15,399 bases of DNA from UBA2882 sp051877575 (GTDB lineage: Bacteria; Bacillota; Clostridia; Lachnospirales; Lachnospiraceae), in the NCBI GenBank assembly GCA_051877575.1, contig JBJEJA010000016.1, forward strand, positions 1 to 15,399, given 5' to 3'. Positions within the stretch are counted from its first letter, which is position 1. Every line of letters begins with the position of its first letter. A model generated the notes under the pieces. The model saw nothing but the letters and a program-made list of their open reading frames with translations. It made no database searches and was not told the origin of the DNA. Below are positions 1 to 6,020 of this stretch, piece by piece. Made by a program: the position numbers and the translations under genes.

Positions 1-9
1 AATTTTATT

Positions 10-36
10 TGTCAAATTTTGTCCCCAAATGTCGTC
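10..36. promoter_or_regulatory. Three phased TGTC boxes, possible operator
   Basis: On the plus strand TGTC occurs at 10, 20 and 30, an exact 10-base period. The heptamers are TGTCAAA, TGTCCCC and TGTCGTC, separated by TTT and AAA. They resemble, without matching perfectly, tandem Spo0A boxes (TGTCGAA with a 10-bp period). Read on the minus strand, the first box includes a perfect -35 hexamer TTGACA (15 to 10) pointing out of the window. The array may therefore regulate a gene to the left. The -10 region lies outside the window, so this is inference. Confidence 0.3.
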
Positions 37-167
37 TCATTCTTTTTTCCCCGCTTTCGGAGTATTTTGTTCGTTTTTTCCCATAATCGGAGTCCTAAAA
101 GAAATTTTTCCGTCCCTTCAGGTAAAATATTATTGTTGTTATGTAAACTTTTGTGTGGAGGGTACAT
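12..167 (-). CDS. Doubtful small ORF, 51 codons, basic peptide
   Basis: An ATG at 167 opens a 51-codon frame ending in TGA at 12-14. The predicted peptide is rich in Lys, Arg and Asn, begins MYPPHKSL and contains LPEGTEKFLLGLRLW in its middle. No good ribosome binding site precedes the ATG. The frame is the same as that of the LytTR gene upstream, and only one TAA (171-173) separates it from the preceding 17-codon ORF. It could be a real small protein, the tail of a decayed gene, or chance in AT-rich DNA. I do not recognise the family. Confidence 0.2.
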   Translation of the reverse strand: MYPPHKSLHNNNNILPEGTEKFLLGLRLWEKTNKILRKRGKKNETTFGDKI

Positions 168-170
168 ATC

Positions 171-224
171 TTAAATCACTTCTGAAATTCTTTTAACAGG
201 GTCTTTCTTCACATCTATCTGCAT
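171..224 (-). CDS. Doubtful very small ORF, 17 codons
   Basis: ATG at 224 is preceded by AGGAAG (235-240) at a spacing of 10 bases, which is slightly long. The peptide would be 17 residues (MQIDVKKDPVKRISEVI) ending at TAA 171-173. It lies directly downstream of the LytTR terminator and in frame with the 51-codon ORF that follows. A single stop-codon change would join the two. No family is recognised and confidence is low. Confidence 0.15.
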   Translation of the reverse strand: MQIDVKKDPVKRISEVI

Positions 225-255
225 GTCTTTTGCTCTTCCTATTAGTTTACATAAT

Positions 256-293
256 TCAAAAAGGACACCTTACGATTCCCGTAAGGTGTCCTT
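256..293 (-). terminator. Intrinsic terminator overlapping the LytTR gene end
   Basis: A perfect 14-bp stem (arms 280-293 and 261-274, sequence AAGGACACCTTACG and its complement) has a 5-base loop, followed on the minus strand by a short U tract (UUUUU counting the stem end) before GAAUUAU. The 5' arm encodes the last residues of the LytTR response regulator and the TAA stop codon (270-272) lies in the 3' arm. It would end the transcript covering the XRE and LytTR genes and possibly the whole ABC operon. Confidence 0.85.
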
Positions 294-992
294 CATTTTT
301 CGTATATAATTTCTTCCCACGCCCAGCCTTCCGTACTCTTCTTTTAAAATAAGGCACTGCTGCAGTGTATCCAGAGACCGGACAAACCGCATATTCACAA
401 TCCTTCCTCTCGCACAGATCTCAAAACAGTTTCCTTCCAGCTGCCGAATCATCTTTTCGCATGTCTGATATGGGATCTCTATCATTCCTTCCGTCGTATA
501 AACATACATTTTACGCCTTTTATGCTCAATAAATATAATATCTGCAATACGCACCGGATATACTATGCACCCGTATCTGAGATGAATAAATTCTTTTTTG
601 TTTTCCGGCGGCTTATAGCATAACGCTTCTTTGATCATTCTGACCGCCGGCTCTGTCTGAAACGGTCTTTTTAAAAAGCCGTAGCTGTGCAATCTGTGAA
701 AAGCTGCAAACTCATCCTCCTTTGAACCGGATATCATAATAAGCGGCACAAATACATAGGATTTCCTCCGGCGTATATCGGCGGCGAATTTCAAGCCTTC
801 CTCATTACCGCCTTTCGCTCCCATAGTTGTATCAACGATCAGCAGTTCCATCAGATTTTCATCTGCGATCCGATAAGCTTCTGCCACATTGTCTGTTTGG
901 AAAATACAGGAATTTTCATCAAGCGCTTTCACAATCTCACATAGAAAACGGCGCAGGACGGGATCAGGTTCTGCAATCAAAACCTTCTTCAT
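270..992 (-). CDS. LytTR-family response regulator (REC + LytTR)
   Basis: This 240-residue protein has an N-terminal receiver domain (about residues 1-125) and a C-terminal LytTR DNA-binding domain (about 135-235). In the receiver, the acidic pocket is Glu8/Asp10, the likely phosphoacceptor is Asp54 (in LLIVDTTMG), Ser89 is the switch position and Lys108 (FLKRP) the conserved lysine. The LytTR part shows the usual pattern IRLRY-like start, IIFIEHKRRKMYVYT, and FEICARGRIVNMRFV. It should bind DNA as a two-component regulator, but no histidine kinase lies next to it. The ATG at 992 overlaps the stop codon of the XRE gene as ATGA, which implies translational coupling. The gene ends inside an intrinsic terminator. 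Family assignment is confident; targets and signal are unknown. Confidence 0.9.
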   Translation of the reverse strand: MKKVLIAEPDPVLRRFLCEIVKALDENSCIFQTDNVAEAYRIADENLMELLIVDTTMGAKGGNEEGLKFAADIRRRKSYVFVPLIMISGSKEDEFAAFHRLHSYGFLKRPFQTEPAVRMIKEALCYKPPENKKEFIHLRYGCIVYPVRIADIIFIEHKRRKMYVYTTEGMIEIPYQTCEKMIRQLEGNCFEICARGRIVNMRFVRSLDTLQQCLILKEEYGRLGVGRNYIRKMKDTLRES

Positions 993-1420
993 CCGCCCTG
1001 CGGCTCGGTTGTTCCTTCCGTTATCAATAATTCACTCAGGAATTCTCTTAACTCGAATTCCCCTTGTCCGAACAGCTTTTTTCTGGAATCGGTAAAATAT
1101 TCAATCAATCGTACCATAATCTCCAGCTTGGTAATCTCAGAACAATTTTTAATCATATACCACATTTTTTCTTCATCCTGAAATTCCCCATACAAAAGAT
1201 AGTCCGCAGAAATGCCATAGACAGACTTTAATCTTTCCAATACCTCCAGCGAAATATTGTTCTGTCCGTTTTCCAGTTTCTGATATCCCTCTCTGGTCAT
1301 CCCGAGGCCGTCTGCAAACTGCTTCTGCGTCAGCCCCAGTAATAAACGGATTGCCTTTAATCTTTCTGTTCGTGCTTCCTTGCTTACATTTGTATTTTCC
1401 ACTCGCACCACCATCTGCAC
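989..1420 (-). CDS. XRE-family helix-turn-helix regulator
   Basis: A GTG at 1420 is the likely start: AGGGGA (1427-1432) lies 6 bases upstream, giving a 143-residue protein. The open frame extends to 1549, but that extension has no ribosome binding site and runs into the preceding gene. ATG at 1414 is an alternative. Residues about 21-75 form an HTH_3 domain: LKAIRLLLGLTQKQFADGLG, then TREGYQKLENGQNNIS and ISADYLLYG, the standard XRE signature. The remaining roughly 65 residues are acidic and helical without a domain I recognise. The stop codon overlaps the LytTR gene start by 4 bases, so the two proteins are made together and probably act in the same circuit. A dyad upstream (1490-1510) might be its operator. 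Confidence 0.85.
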   Translation of the reverse strand: MQMVVRVENTNVSKEARTERLKAIRLLLGLTQKQFADGLGMTREGYQKLENGQNNISLEVLERLKSVYGISADYLLYGEFQDEEKMWYMIKNCSEITKLEIMVRLIEYFTDSRKKLFGQGEFELREFLSELLITEGTTEPQGG

Positions 1421-1489
1421 AATGCGTCCCCTGATAGGAATATGATACAAAAGAAAAATACTGTATGCCAGAAACTGCAAGGGTATGTC

Positions 1490-1510
1490 ATGCACCCCGT
1501 CAAGGTGCAT
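1490..1510. repeat. Inverted repeat before the XRE gene
   Basis: ATGCACC and GGTGCAT form perfect 7-base arms around a 7-base spacer, in the 100-base gap between the kinase-like gene and the XRE gene. On the minus strand it is not followed by a U tract, so it is a poor terminator. Its position about 70 bases upstream of the XRE start fits an operator, but binding by XRE is inference. Confidence 0.4.
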
Positions 1511-1520
1511 CGTTTCTTTT

Positions 1521-2114
1521 TTATGACTGCGATGTCCCTGCAATATCACAGATCATATTGATACATGTTTCGATTCCGAGAGATGAAGTATTCAATGAAA
1601 TATCATAGTAATCCGCCACACCAAACTCCGTATTGGTATAATAAGCACAGTATTTCTTACGCGCTTTATCAATTGCCCGGATCTCTTCGCTGATCTTGGC
1701 CTCTGTCGCATCGGGCATCTTGGTTTTCATGCGTTCCATGCGCCAGTAGGGATCCGCATGAACAAATACATGGAGGCAATGATCAAATTCTTTCAAAATC
1801 GTATTGGCATTTCTTCCTACGATCACGCAATTACCCTTTTCGCCTATTTTGCGGATGATATCTCTCTGTACTTCAAATAATTTTTCATTTAAGGGCTTAT
1901 TGTAAAAATCAAAAAGACTCTGTGCGAAGCCAAAATTCATCGGCACCTTCTCATCCCATTTCAGCATGCTTTCCACATCAATGTTGGATTCTTTTGCTGC
2001 CCTTAAGATAATTGCCTTATCATAATATTCATAGTGAAGTCTCTTGGCGACCTCTCTTCCGATTTCTCCGCCGCCGGCACCGAATTCCCGGCTGATCGTA
2101 ATAATTTTTTTCAT
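1521..2114 (-). CDS. Cytidylate-kinase-like P-loop family protein
   Basis: This 197-residue protein matches the cytidylate kinase-like family (Cytidylate_kin_2 type), common in Clostridia and of unproven activity. The start is ATG 2114, with AGGAG (2123-2127) 8 bases upstream. A GTG three codons earlier abuts that site and is unlikely. The N-terminus ITISREFGAGGGEIGRE replaces the classical GxxGxGKS/T P-loop and lacks the phosphate-binding lysine. VIVGRNANTI (about 97-106) and the basic stretch DKARKKYCAYYT (149-160) resemble core and lid elements of the NMP kinase fold. The ribosome binding site overlaps the stop codon of the ABC ATPase gene, so translation is probably coupled to the importer. 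Whether it phosphorylates CMP, another small molecule or nothing cannot be told from the sequence. Confidence 0.85.
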   Translation of the reverse strand: MKKIITISREFGAGGGEIGREVAKRLHYEYYDKAIILRAAKESNIDVESMLKWDEKVPMNFGFAQSLFDFYNKPLNEKLFEVQRDIIRKIGEKGNCVIVGRNANTILKEFDHCLHVFVHADPYWRMERMKTKMPDATEAKISEEIRAIDKARKKYCAYYTNTEFGVADYYDISLNTSSLGIETCINMICDIAGTSQS

Positions 2115-2125
2115 GGGCAACACTC

Positions 2126-2866
2126 CTATAATACTTTGTTTAAGAAATCAATGGTTCTGGCTTCCTTCGGATGGGAAATGATCTCATCCGGTGTACCCTG
2201 TTCCACGATATAACCGCCGTCCATAAAGATAATGCGGTCTGCCACTTCTCTCGCAAACCCGATCTCATGGGTAACGACCACCATCGTCATACCGTCTGCG
2301 GCAAGCTCCTGCATAACGCTCAGAACTTCTCCTACCATCTCAGGATCCAGAGCCGATGTGGGTTCGTCGAAAAGCATAATGTCCGGATTCATGGCAAGCG
2401 CCCTGGCAATGGCAACACGCTGTTTCTGTCCGCCGGATAACTGGGACGGATAGGCATCTGCCTTTGTCTCCATGCCGACTCTCTTTAATAACTGCATGCC
2501 CTTGTCCTTGGCCTCATCTTTTGTCATCTTCTTCAGTTCTACCGGAGCAAGCATAATGTTCTCCAAAACCGTTTTATGCGGAAACAGATTGAAATGCTGG
2601 AATACCATACCGATGTTTTCCCGCACCTTATTGATATCCGTATGCTTATCCGTTACATCATTTCCGTCCACAATGATCGTTCCGCTGGTGGCATGTTCCA
2701 ACTGGTTTAAGCAACGAAGGAAAGTGGATTTACCGCTTCCGGAAGGACCTAAAAGAACAACAACCTCGCCCTCGGAAATATCAATACTGATATCTTTTAA
2801 CACTTCCAGTTTGCCGAAATTTTTCTTTAAATTCTCTACGTGTACTTTTACTTCTCTATCTTCCAC
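2126..2866 (-). CDS. Polar amino acid ABC transporter, ATP-binding protein
   Basis: This 246-residue ATPase powers the importer formed with the permease and binding protein upstream. It is full length for the GlnQ/HisP/ArtP class. Walker A is GPSGSGKST (40-48), the Q-loop is Gln90, the ABC signature is LSGGQ (143-147), Walker B is IMLFDE (163-168, catalytic Glu168) and the switch His is His200. The start is GTG 2866, with AGGAGG seven bases upstream. It overlaps the end of the permease gene by 11 bases, so translation is coupled. The protein would sit on the cytoplasmic face of the membrane as a dimer. Substrate specificity resides in the binding protein and is not visible here. Confidence 0.95.
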   Translation of the reverse strand: MEDREVKVHVENLKKNFGKLEVLKDISIDISEGEVVVLLGPSGSGKSTFLRCLNQLEHATSGTIIVDGNDVTDKHTDINKVRENIGMVFQHFNLFPHKTVLENIMLAPVELKKMTKDEAKDKGMQLLKRVGMETKADAYPSQLSGGQKQRVAIARALAMNPDIMLFDEPTSALDPEMVGEVLSVMQELAADGMTMVVVTHEIGFAREVADRIIFMDGGYIVEQGTPDEIISHPKEARTIDFLNKVL

Positions 2867-3524
2867 GGTTTACCCTCCTTTCAATTCTCTTGGATATTTT
2901 ACTCAGGGTAACAATCACGACCATATACATGAGACCGACAATTGCCCACGTTTCAAGGCTCTTAAAGGTATTTCCGCTGATTGTCTTACCCATATTGGTA
3001 AGTTCCGGAAATCCGATAACGGAAAGGATGGATGTATCCTTCAAAGTAATGATGAACTGGTTGATGATAGACGGTATCATGGTACGGATTGCCTGAGGCA
3101 GTACGACAAGTCTCATGCTCTTCCCATAAGTCAACCCAAGACTGCGGCTGGCTTCCATCTGTCCTTTATCGACACTTTCGATACCGGCACGGATAATCTC
3201 CGCCATATAAGCACCGCAGTTCATGGCAAGGGCTATGGTTCCTGCCTGAAGTGCAGATAAGCGGAAATCCTGTACTCCCATGGCTTTAATACCCGCCGGA
3301 ACACCGAAATAAATAAAATATGCCAATACGATCAGCGGAACACCACGGACCGCATCTACATAAACCGTTCCGATAAAATTCAAAATTCTGTTTCTGCCCA
3401 CATTCATCAAGGCGAAAATCAAGCCGATGATCATGGCAAAAATCAAAGACAATAATGTCATCAGCAACGTCCTGCCCAAAGATCCCAGCAGCATGGTGCC
3501 GTATGTCTGAATAATAGAAATCAT
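2856..3524 (-). CDS. Polar amino acid ABC transporter, permease
   Basis: This 222-residue membrane protein is of the HisM/GlnP family (BPD_transp_1). Hydrophobic segments at about 11-40, 55-78, 90-113, 150-172 and 190-210 fit the five-helix topology of this class. The EAA loop that docks on the ATPase is GQMEASRSLGLTYGKSM (121-137), followed by LPQAIR. ATG 3524 has AGGAG seven bases upstream. With only one permease gene in the operon, it probably acts as a homodimer. A hairpin in the 97-base gap before it may lower its expression relative to the binding protein. Confidence 0.94.
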   Translation of the reverse strand: MISIIQTYGTMLLGSLGRTLLMTLLSLIFAMIIGLIFALMNVGRNRILNFIGTVYVDAVRGVPLIVLAYFIYFGVPAGIKAMGVQDFRLSALQAGTIALAMNCGAYMAEIIRAGIESVDKGQMEASRSLGLTYGKSMRLVVLPQAIRTMIPSIINQFIITLKDTSILSVIGFPELTNMGKTISGNTFKSLETWAIVGLMYMVVIVTLSKISKRIERRVNRGR

Positions 3525-3573
3525 TTGTTATCTCCTTTTCATTTATTTTATATAGGGGGATTGGAATGCAAGA

Positions 3574-3604
3574 ACGTGAGAAACCCCGGAAGGGCTCCTC
3601 ACGT
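3574..3604 (-). promoter_or_regulatory. Stem-loop between binding protein and permease genes
   Basis: ACGTGAG (3598-3604 on the minus strand) pairs with CTCACGT (3574-3580). The stem extends inward with two G-U pairs, one A-U pair and three G-C pairs to a 5-base loop, about 13 bp in all. No real U tract follows, so it is not a full terminator. Stem-loops here are typical of ABC importer operons, where they protect or partly terminate the message so that binding protein exceeds permease. That role is inferred from family knowledge. Confidence 0.55.
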
Positions 3605-3621
3605 CCAAACAAGTCACAAAA

Positions 3622-4458
3622 TTATTTCAGATAGCTGTTGATGATTTCATCATATTTGCCGCTTGCTTTGATATTGGCAAGACCTGCATTGAACATATCC
3701 AATAATTCCTGATCTGCGGTATCCATAATAGCGAAACCGTAAGGAGCACCTTCACTTTCCATTCCTTCCGGGATCTTCAATGCAAGATCTCCTTCTTTAA
3801 TGGAAACAGCCATGATAGGAGTATCTTCTACACAAGCTGCGCTGTTACCAAGGATAACATCCTGATACATTGTAGGTGAATCTTCGAATACGGTTACGGT
3901 AAATCCGTACTGATCCTTTAAGCTGTTTGCAAAATCAGCACCTGCAGTACCGTTCTTAACAGCTACGTTTTTGCCTGCCAAATCTTCAAAACTGTCAATA
4001 TCGCTGTCTGCTCCGACTACAAATGTCTGAGTTGCATCATAGTAACCGTCGGAGAATATCCAACCGGAATCGATACGTTCCTGTTTGATGGTAGCGCCTG
4101 CGATAATGGCATCTGCCTGACCGGACTGAACTGCTGCTACTGCTGCATCCCAGCCAAGGCTCTGCAATTCATATTCAAATCCCTGATCCTCTGCGATTGC
4201 AGCAAGAAGATCAACATCGATACCAACGAATTCGTTGTTTTCGTTTGTGTACTCAAAAGGTTTGAATACAGTATCTGTTGCGATGATCCATTTCTTACCG
4301 GATGCTGTCTCATCTGTTGCTTCCTCTGCTTCTGCCTCTGTTTCTTCTGTTGCTGCAGGAGCTTCTGTGTTTGTTTCTTCAGCAGCATCGGAACCGCATC
4401 CGACCAACATACCTGCTGTCAAAACTGTGCATAACAATAATGCTAATGACTTTTTCAT
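3622..4458 (-). CDS. Polar amino acid ABC transporter, substrate-binding lipoprotein
   Basis: This 278-residue protein begins with a lipoprotein signal peptide: MKKSLALLL, hydrophobic core, and lipobox LVGC with lipidation at Cys21. An acidic, Thr/Glu/Ala-rich linker (about 22-54) follows. The mature domain is a family-3 solute-binding protein (SBP_bac_3): WIIATDTVFKPFEY (57-70), GIDVDLLAAIA, and GATIKQERID with Arg128 at the position that binds the ligand carboxylate. VEDTP with Asp212 fits the residue that binds the amino group. This supports an L-amino acid ligand, perhaps glutamine-like or another polar amino acid, but the side-chain pocket cannot be read reliably. ATG 4458 follows a GGAGGAG site. 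It is the first gene of the operon, behind a consensus promoter. Confidence 0.94.
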   Translation of the reverse strand: MKKSLALLLCTVLTAGMLVGCGSDAAEETNTEAPAATEETEAEAEEATDETASGKKWIIATDTVFKPFEYTNENNEFVGIDVDLLAAIAEDQGFEYELQSLGWDAAVAAVQSGQADAIIAGATIKQERIDSGWIFSDGYYDATQTFVVGADSDIDSFEDLAGKNVAVKNGTAGADFANSLKDQYGFTVTVFEDSPTMYQDVILGNSAACVEDTPIMAVSIKEGDLALKIPEGMESEGAPYGFAIMDTADQELLDMFNAGLANIKASGKYDEIINSYLK

Positions 4459-4534
4459 AATAAGTCTCCTCCCATATAAAATTTAGATAAAAACAGGCAG
4501 GTACAAATCGCGAACGTATAGCTACTTTCGACAT
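4379..4534 (-). CDS. Possible leader ORF overlapping the binding-protein start
   Basis: ATG 4532-4534 is preceded by GGGAG (4541-4545) at six bases. It opens 51 codons in a different frame, running through the start of the binding-protein gene and ending at 4379-4381. The peptide (MSKVAIRSRF...) resembles no family I know. It may be a regulatory upstream ORF, since its translation would open the leader hairpin, or it may be untranslated chance. Confidence 0.2.
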   Translation of the reverse strand: MSKVAIRSRFVPACFYLNFIWEETYYEKVISIIVMHSFDSRYVGRMRFRCC

Positions 4535-4548
4535 CTTTGTCTCCCGCC
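4496..4548 (-). promoter_or_regulatory. Structured leader of the ABC importer mRNA
   Basis: In the roughly 100-base leader, GGCGGG (4543-4548) pairs with CCUGCC (4496-4501). After a small internal loop, ACAAA (4536-4540) pairs with UUUGU (4503-4507). This long hairpin lies just upstream of the ribosome binding site. It matches no riboswitch class I can name. A short ORF starts inside it, with its own GGGAG site in the stem. Confidence 0.35.
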
Positions 4549-4560
4549 CTAAATCCATGG

Positions 4561-4583
4561 TTATCATTATAGACAATTGATAA
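4561..4583. repeat. Inverted repeat over the -10 of the ABC promoter
   Basis: TTATCA (4561-4566) and TGATAA (4578-4583) are perfect 6-base arms around 11 bases. The element overlaps the -10 hexamer and the start-proximal spacer, a classic location for a repressor operator. The binding protein is unknown. The XRE protein at the end of the operon is one candidate. Confidence 0.4.
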
Positions 4584-4594
4584 TTTTTTGTCAA
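4566..4594 (-). promoter_or_regulatory. Perfect-consensus sigma-A promoter of the ABC operon
   Basis: On the minus strand TTGACA (4589-4594) and TATAAT (4566-4571) are separated by exactly 17 bases, matching the vegetative consensus at all 12 positions. The -35 begins three bases after the argJ stop codon. An inverted repeat TTATCA-N11-TGATAA (4561-4583) covers the -10 and part of the spacer, which suggests a repressor site. Confidence 0.9.
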
Positions 4595-4597
4595 GTT

Positions 4598-5842
4598 TTA
4601 TGAACGATAGTCCCCATTGATCTTTACATAATCGTAGGTCAGATCACACCCCCACGCTTTGGCATCCGCCTCACCCTGATGCAAATCGATATTGATAAAG
4701 ATTTCGTCCGCGGAAAGCACTACCGCAGCTTCCTCTTCGGAAAATGCTACGCCGCTGCCGTTTTCACATACATGGACACTGCCCTTTTCCGATGCCAGAT
4801 CAACCTCCACCTTATCAATATCAAAATCCGCCTCCGCATAGCCGATGGCACAAAGCACGCGTCCCCAGTTGGCATCCTCTCCAAACATGGCGCATTTGAA
4901 AAGTGGGGAACGGATAACGCTTTTTGCCACAATGATTGCCGTTTCCTGGTCAGGCGCTCCTTTACAGGTGCACTCCAGAAGCTTGGAAGCTCCCTCTCCG
5001 TCCTTTGCAAGCATTCTTGTTAAATTCATCAGAACCAGATAAAGTGCCCGGCAGAAAGTCTCATATGCTTCTCCTTCTTCCGTAACCTTTGTATTGCCTG
5101 CCTCTCCGTTTGCCAGGATACATACCATATCATTGGTAGAAGTATCTCCGTCAATGCTCAGACAGTTATATGTAACTTTCACAATCTCACTTAACGCTTT
5201 CTGAACCAGCGCTACGTCAATGGCTGCATCCGTCGTGACAAAATTCAAAGTTGTGGCCATATTGGGATGGATCATGCCGCTTCCTTTTGCCATACCGCCG
5301 ATATGCACTTTTTTGCCGTTCAGTTCAAACTCTACCGCGACTTCCTTTTGGATGGTATCCGTAGTCATTATGGCATTTGCCGCTTTTCCATGGTTAGCAG
5401 GCGATAACCCTGCTGCCAGCTCTTTGATATGTGCTTCAATCGGTTCGATCGGAAGAATCTGTCCGATGACCCCTGTGGAAGCTACGATCACTTCTTCCGG
5501 CTTGATATGAAGCTCTCCCGCTGCCAATCGGCACATCTTCTCCGCTTTCTGCTCCCCGTCCGCATTACAGGTATTAGCATTTTTGCTGTTGGCAATCACC
5601 GCCTTTGCCTTGCCGCCTGTCACAGCCAAATGCTTTTTTGTTACCAAAATGGGAGCACCTTTCACTTTATTTAACGTATAGACTGCCGCCGCATCACATT
5701 CCTTTTCACTGTATATCAGTGCCAGATCGTTTTTATTTTTATCCGGATTTAACCCACAGTTTAATCCGTTGGCGGAAAATCCTTTTGCCGCACAAACGCC
5801 GCCTTCCGTATATGTATAACCATCAACTTTTTCCATTTTCAT
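4598..5842 (-). CDS. argJ: ArgJ, glutamate N-acetyltransferase
   Basis: This 414-residue protein is full length for ArgJ, which transfers acetyl from N-acetylornithine to glutamate in the cyclic arginine pathway. In bifunctional forms it also uses acetyl-CoA. The self-cleavage site is in KGSGMIHPNMATTLNF (186-201): cleavage before Thr197 would give alpha and beta chains, with Thr197 as nucleophile. TGVIG (123-127) fits the oxyanion-hole region, and the C-terminus ends YVKINGDYRS, as is typical. ATG 5842 has AGGAG five bases upstream. The usual partners argC, argB, argD and argF are absent from both sides. It has its own promoter (5935-5963), and no terminator separates it from the ABC importer promoter. 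Confidence 0.95.
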   Translation of the reverse strand: MKMEKVDGYTYTEGGVCAAKGFSANGLNCGLNPDKNKNDLALIYSEKECDAAAVYTLNKVKGAPILVTKKHLAVTGGKAKAVIANSKNANTCNADGEQKAEKMCRLAAGELHIKPEEVIVASTGVIGQILPIEPIEAHIKELAAGLSPANHGKAANAIMTTDTIQKEVAVEFELNGKKVHIGGMAKGSGMIHPNMATTLNFVTTDAAIDVALVQKALSEIVKVTYNCLSIDGDTSTNDMVCILANGEAGNTKVTEEGEAYETFCRALYLVLMNLTRMLAKDGEGASKLLECTCKGAPDQETAIIVAKSVIRSPLFKCAMFGEDANWGRVLCAIGYAEADFDIDKVEVDLASEKGSVHVCENGSGVAFSEEEAAVVLSADEIFINIDLHQGEADAKAWGCDLTYDYVKINGDYRS

Positions 5843-5888
5843 AACTTCTCCTCACTATTTCCGAAACACTTTGTATTTATCGACTCTG

Positions 5889-5906
5889 ACAGTCATGTGT
5901 GACTGT
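5889..5906. repeat. Inverted repeat in the argJ leader
   Basis: ACAGTCA (5889-5895) and TGACTGT (5900-5906) are perfect 7-base arms around TGTG. It lies between the predicted argJ promoter and the argJ ribosome binding site. It would form a small hairpin in the mRNA or a DNA operator. It does not resemble an ARG box closely. Confidence 0.4.
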
Positions 5907-5934
5907 TGCGATATATGCCGATTTCATATAAACA

Positions 5935-5963
5935 AATGTACTCCCCAAAGATCAGATTGTCAA
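5935..5963 (-). promoter_or_regulatory. Probable argJ promoter
   Basis: On the minus strand TTGACA (5958-5963) is followed after 17 bases by TACATT (5935-5940). The -35 is perfect and the -10 matches four of six positions. The leader to ATG 5842 would be about 85 bases and includes the inverted repeat at 5889-5906. The rest of the 178-base gap back to gabT shows no convincing terminator. Confidence 0.6.
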
Positions 5964-6020
5964 TTTCAATTACTGAAAATGTCATAGGAAATAATCAGAT
6001 AGAAGTCCCATTTCATAATT

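Noticed and set aside
1421..1549. N-terminal extension of the XRE protein
   Set aside because: The extension overlaps the previous gene and lacks a ribosome binding site, whereas GTG 1420 has AGGGGA at six bases.
2472..3260. Long plus-strand open frame opposite the ABC ATPase and permease genes
   Set aside because: Antisense to two genes with clear motifs; its peptide has no recognisable domain and no ribosome binding site was found.
5964..6020. Terminator after gabT
   Set aside because: ATAGAA/TTCTAT arms have a 14-base loop and no U tract, so the structure is too weak.
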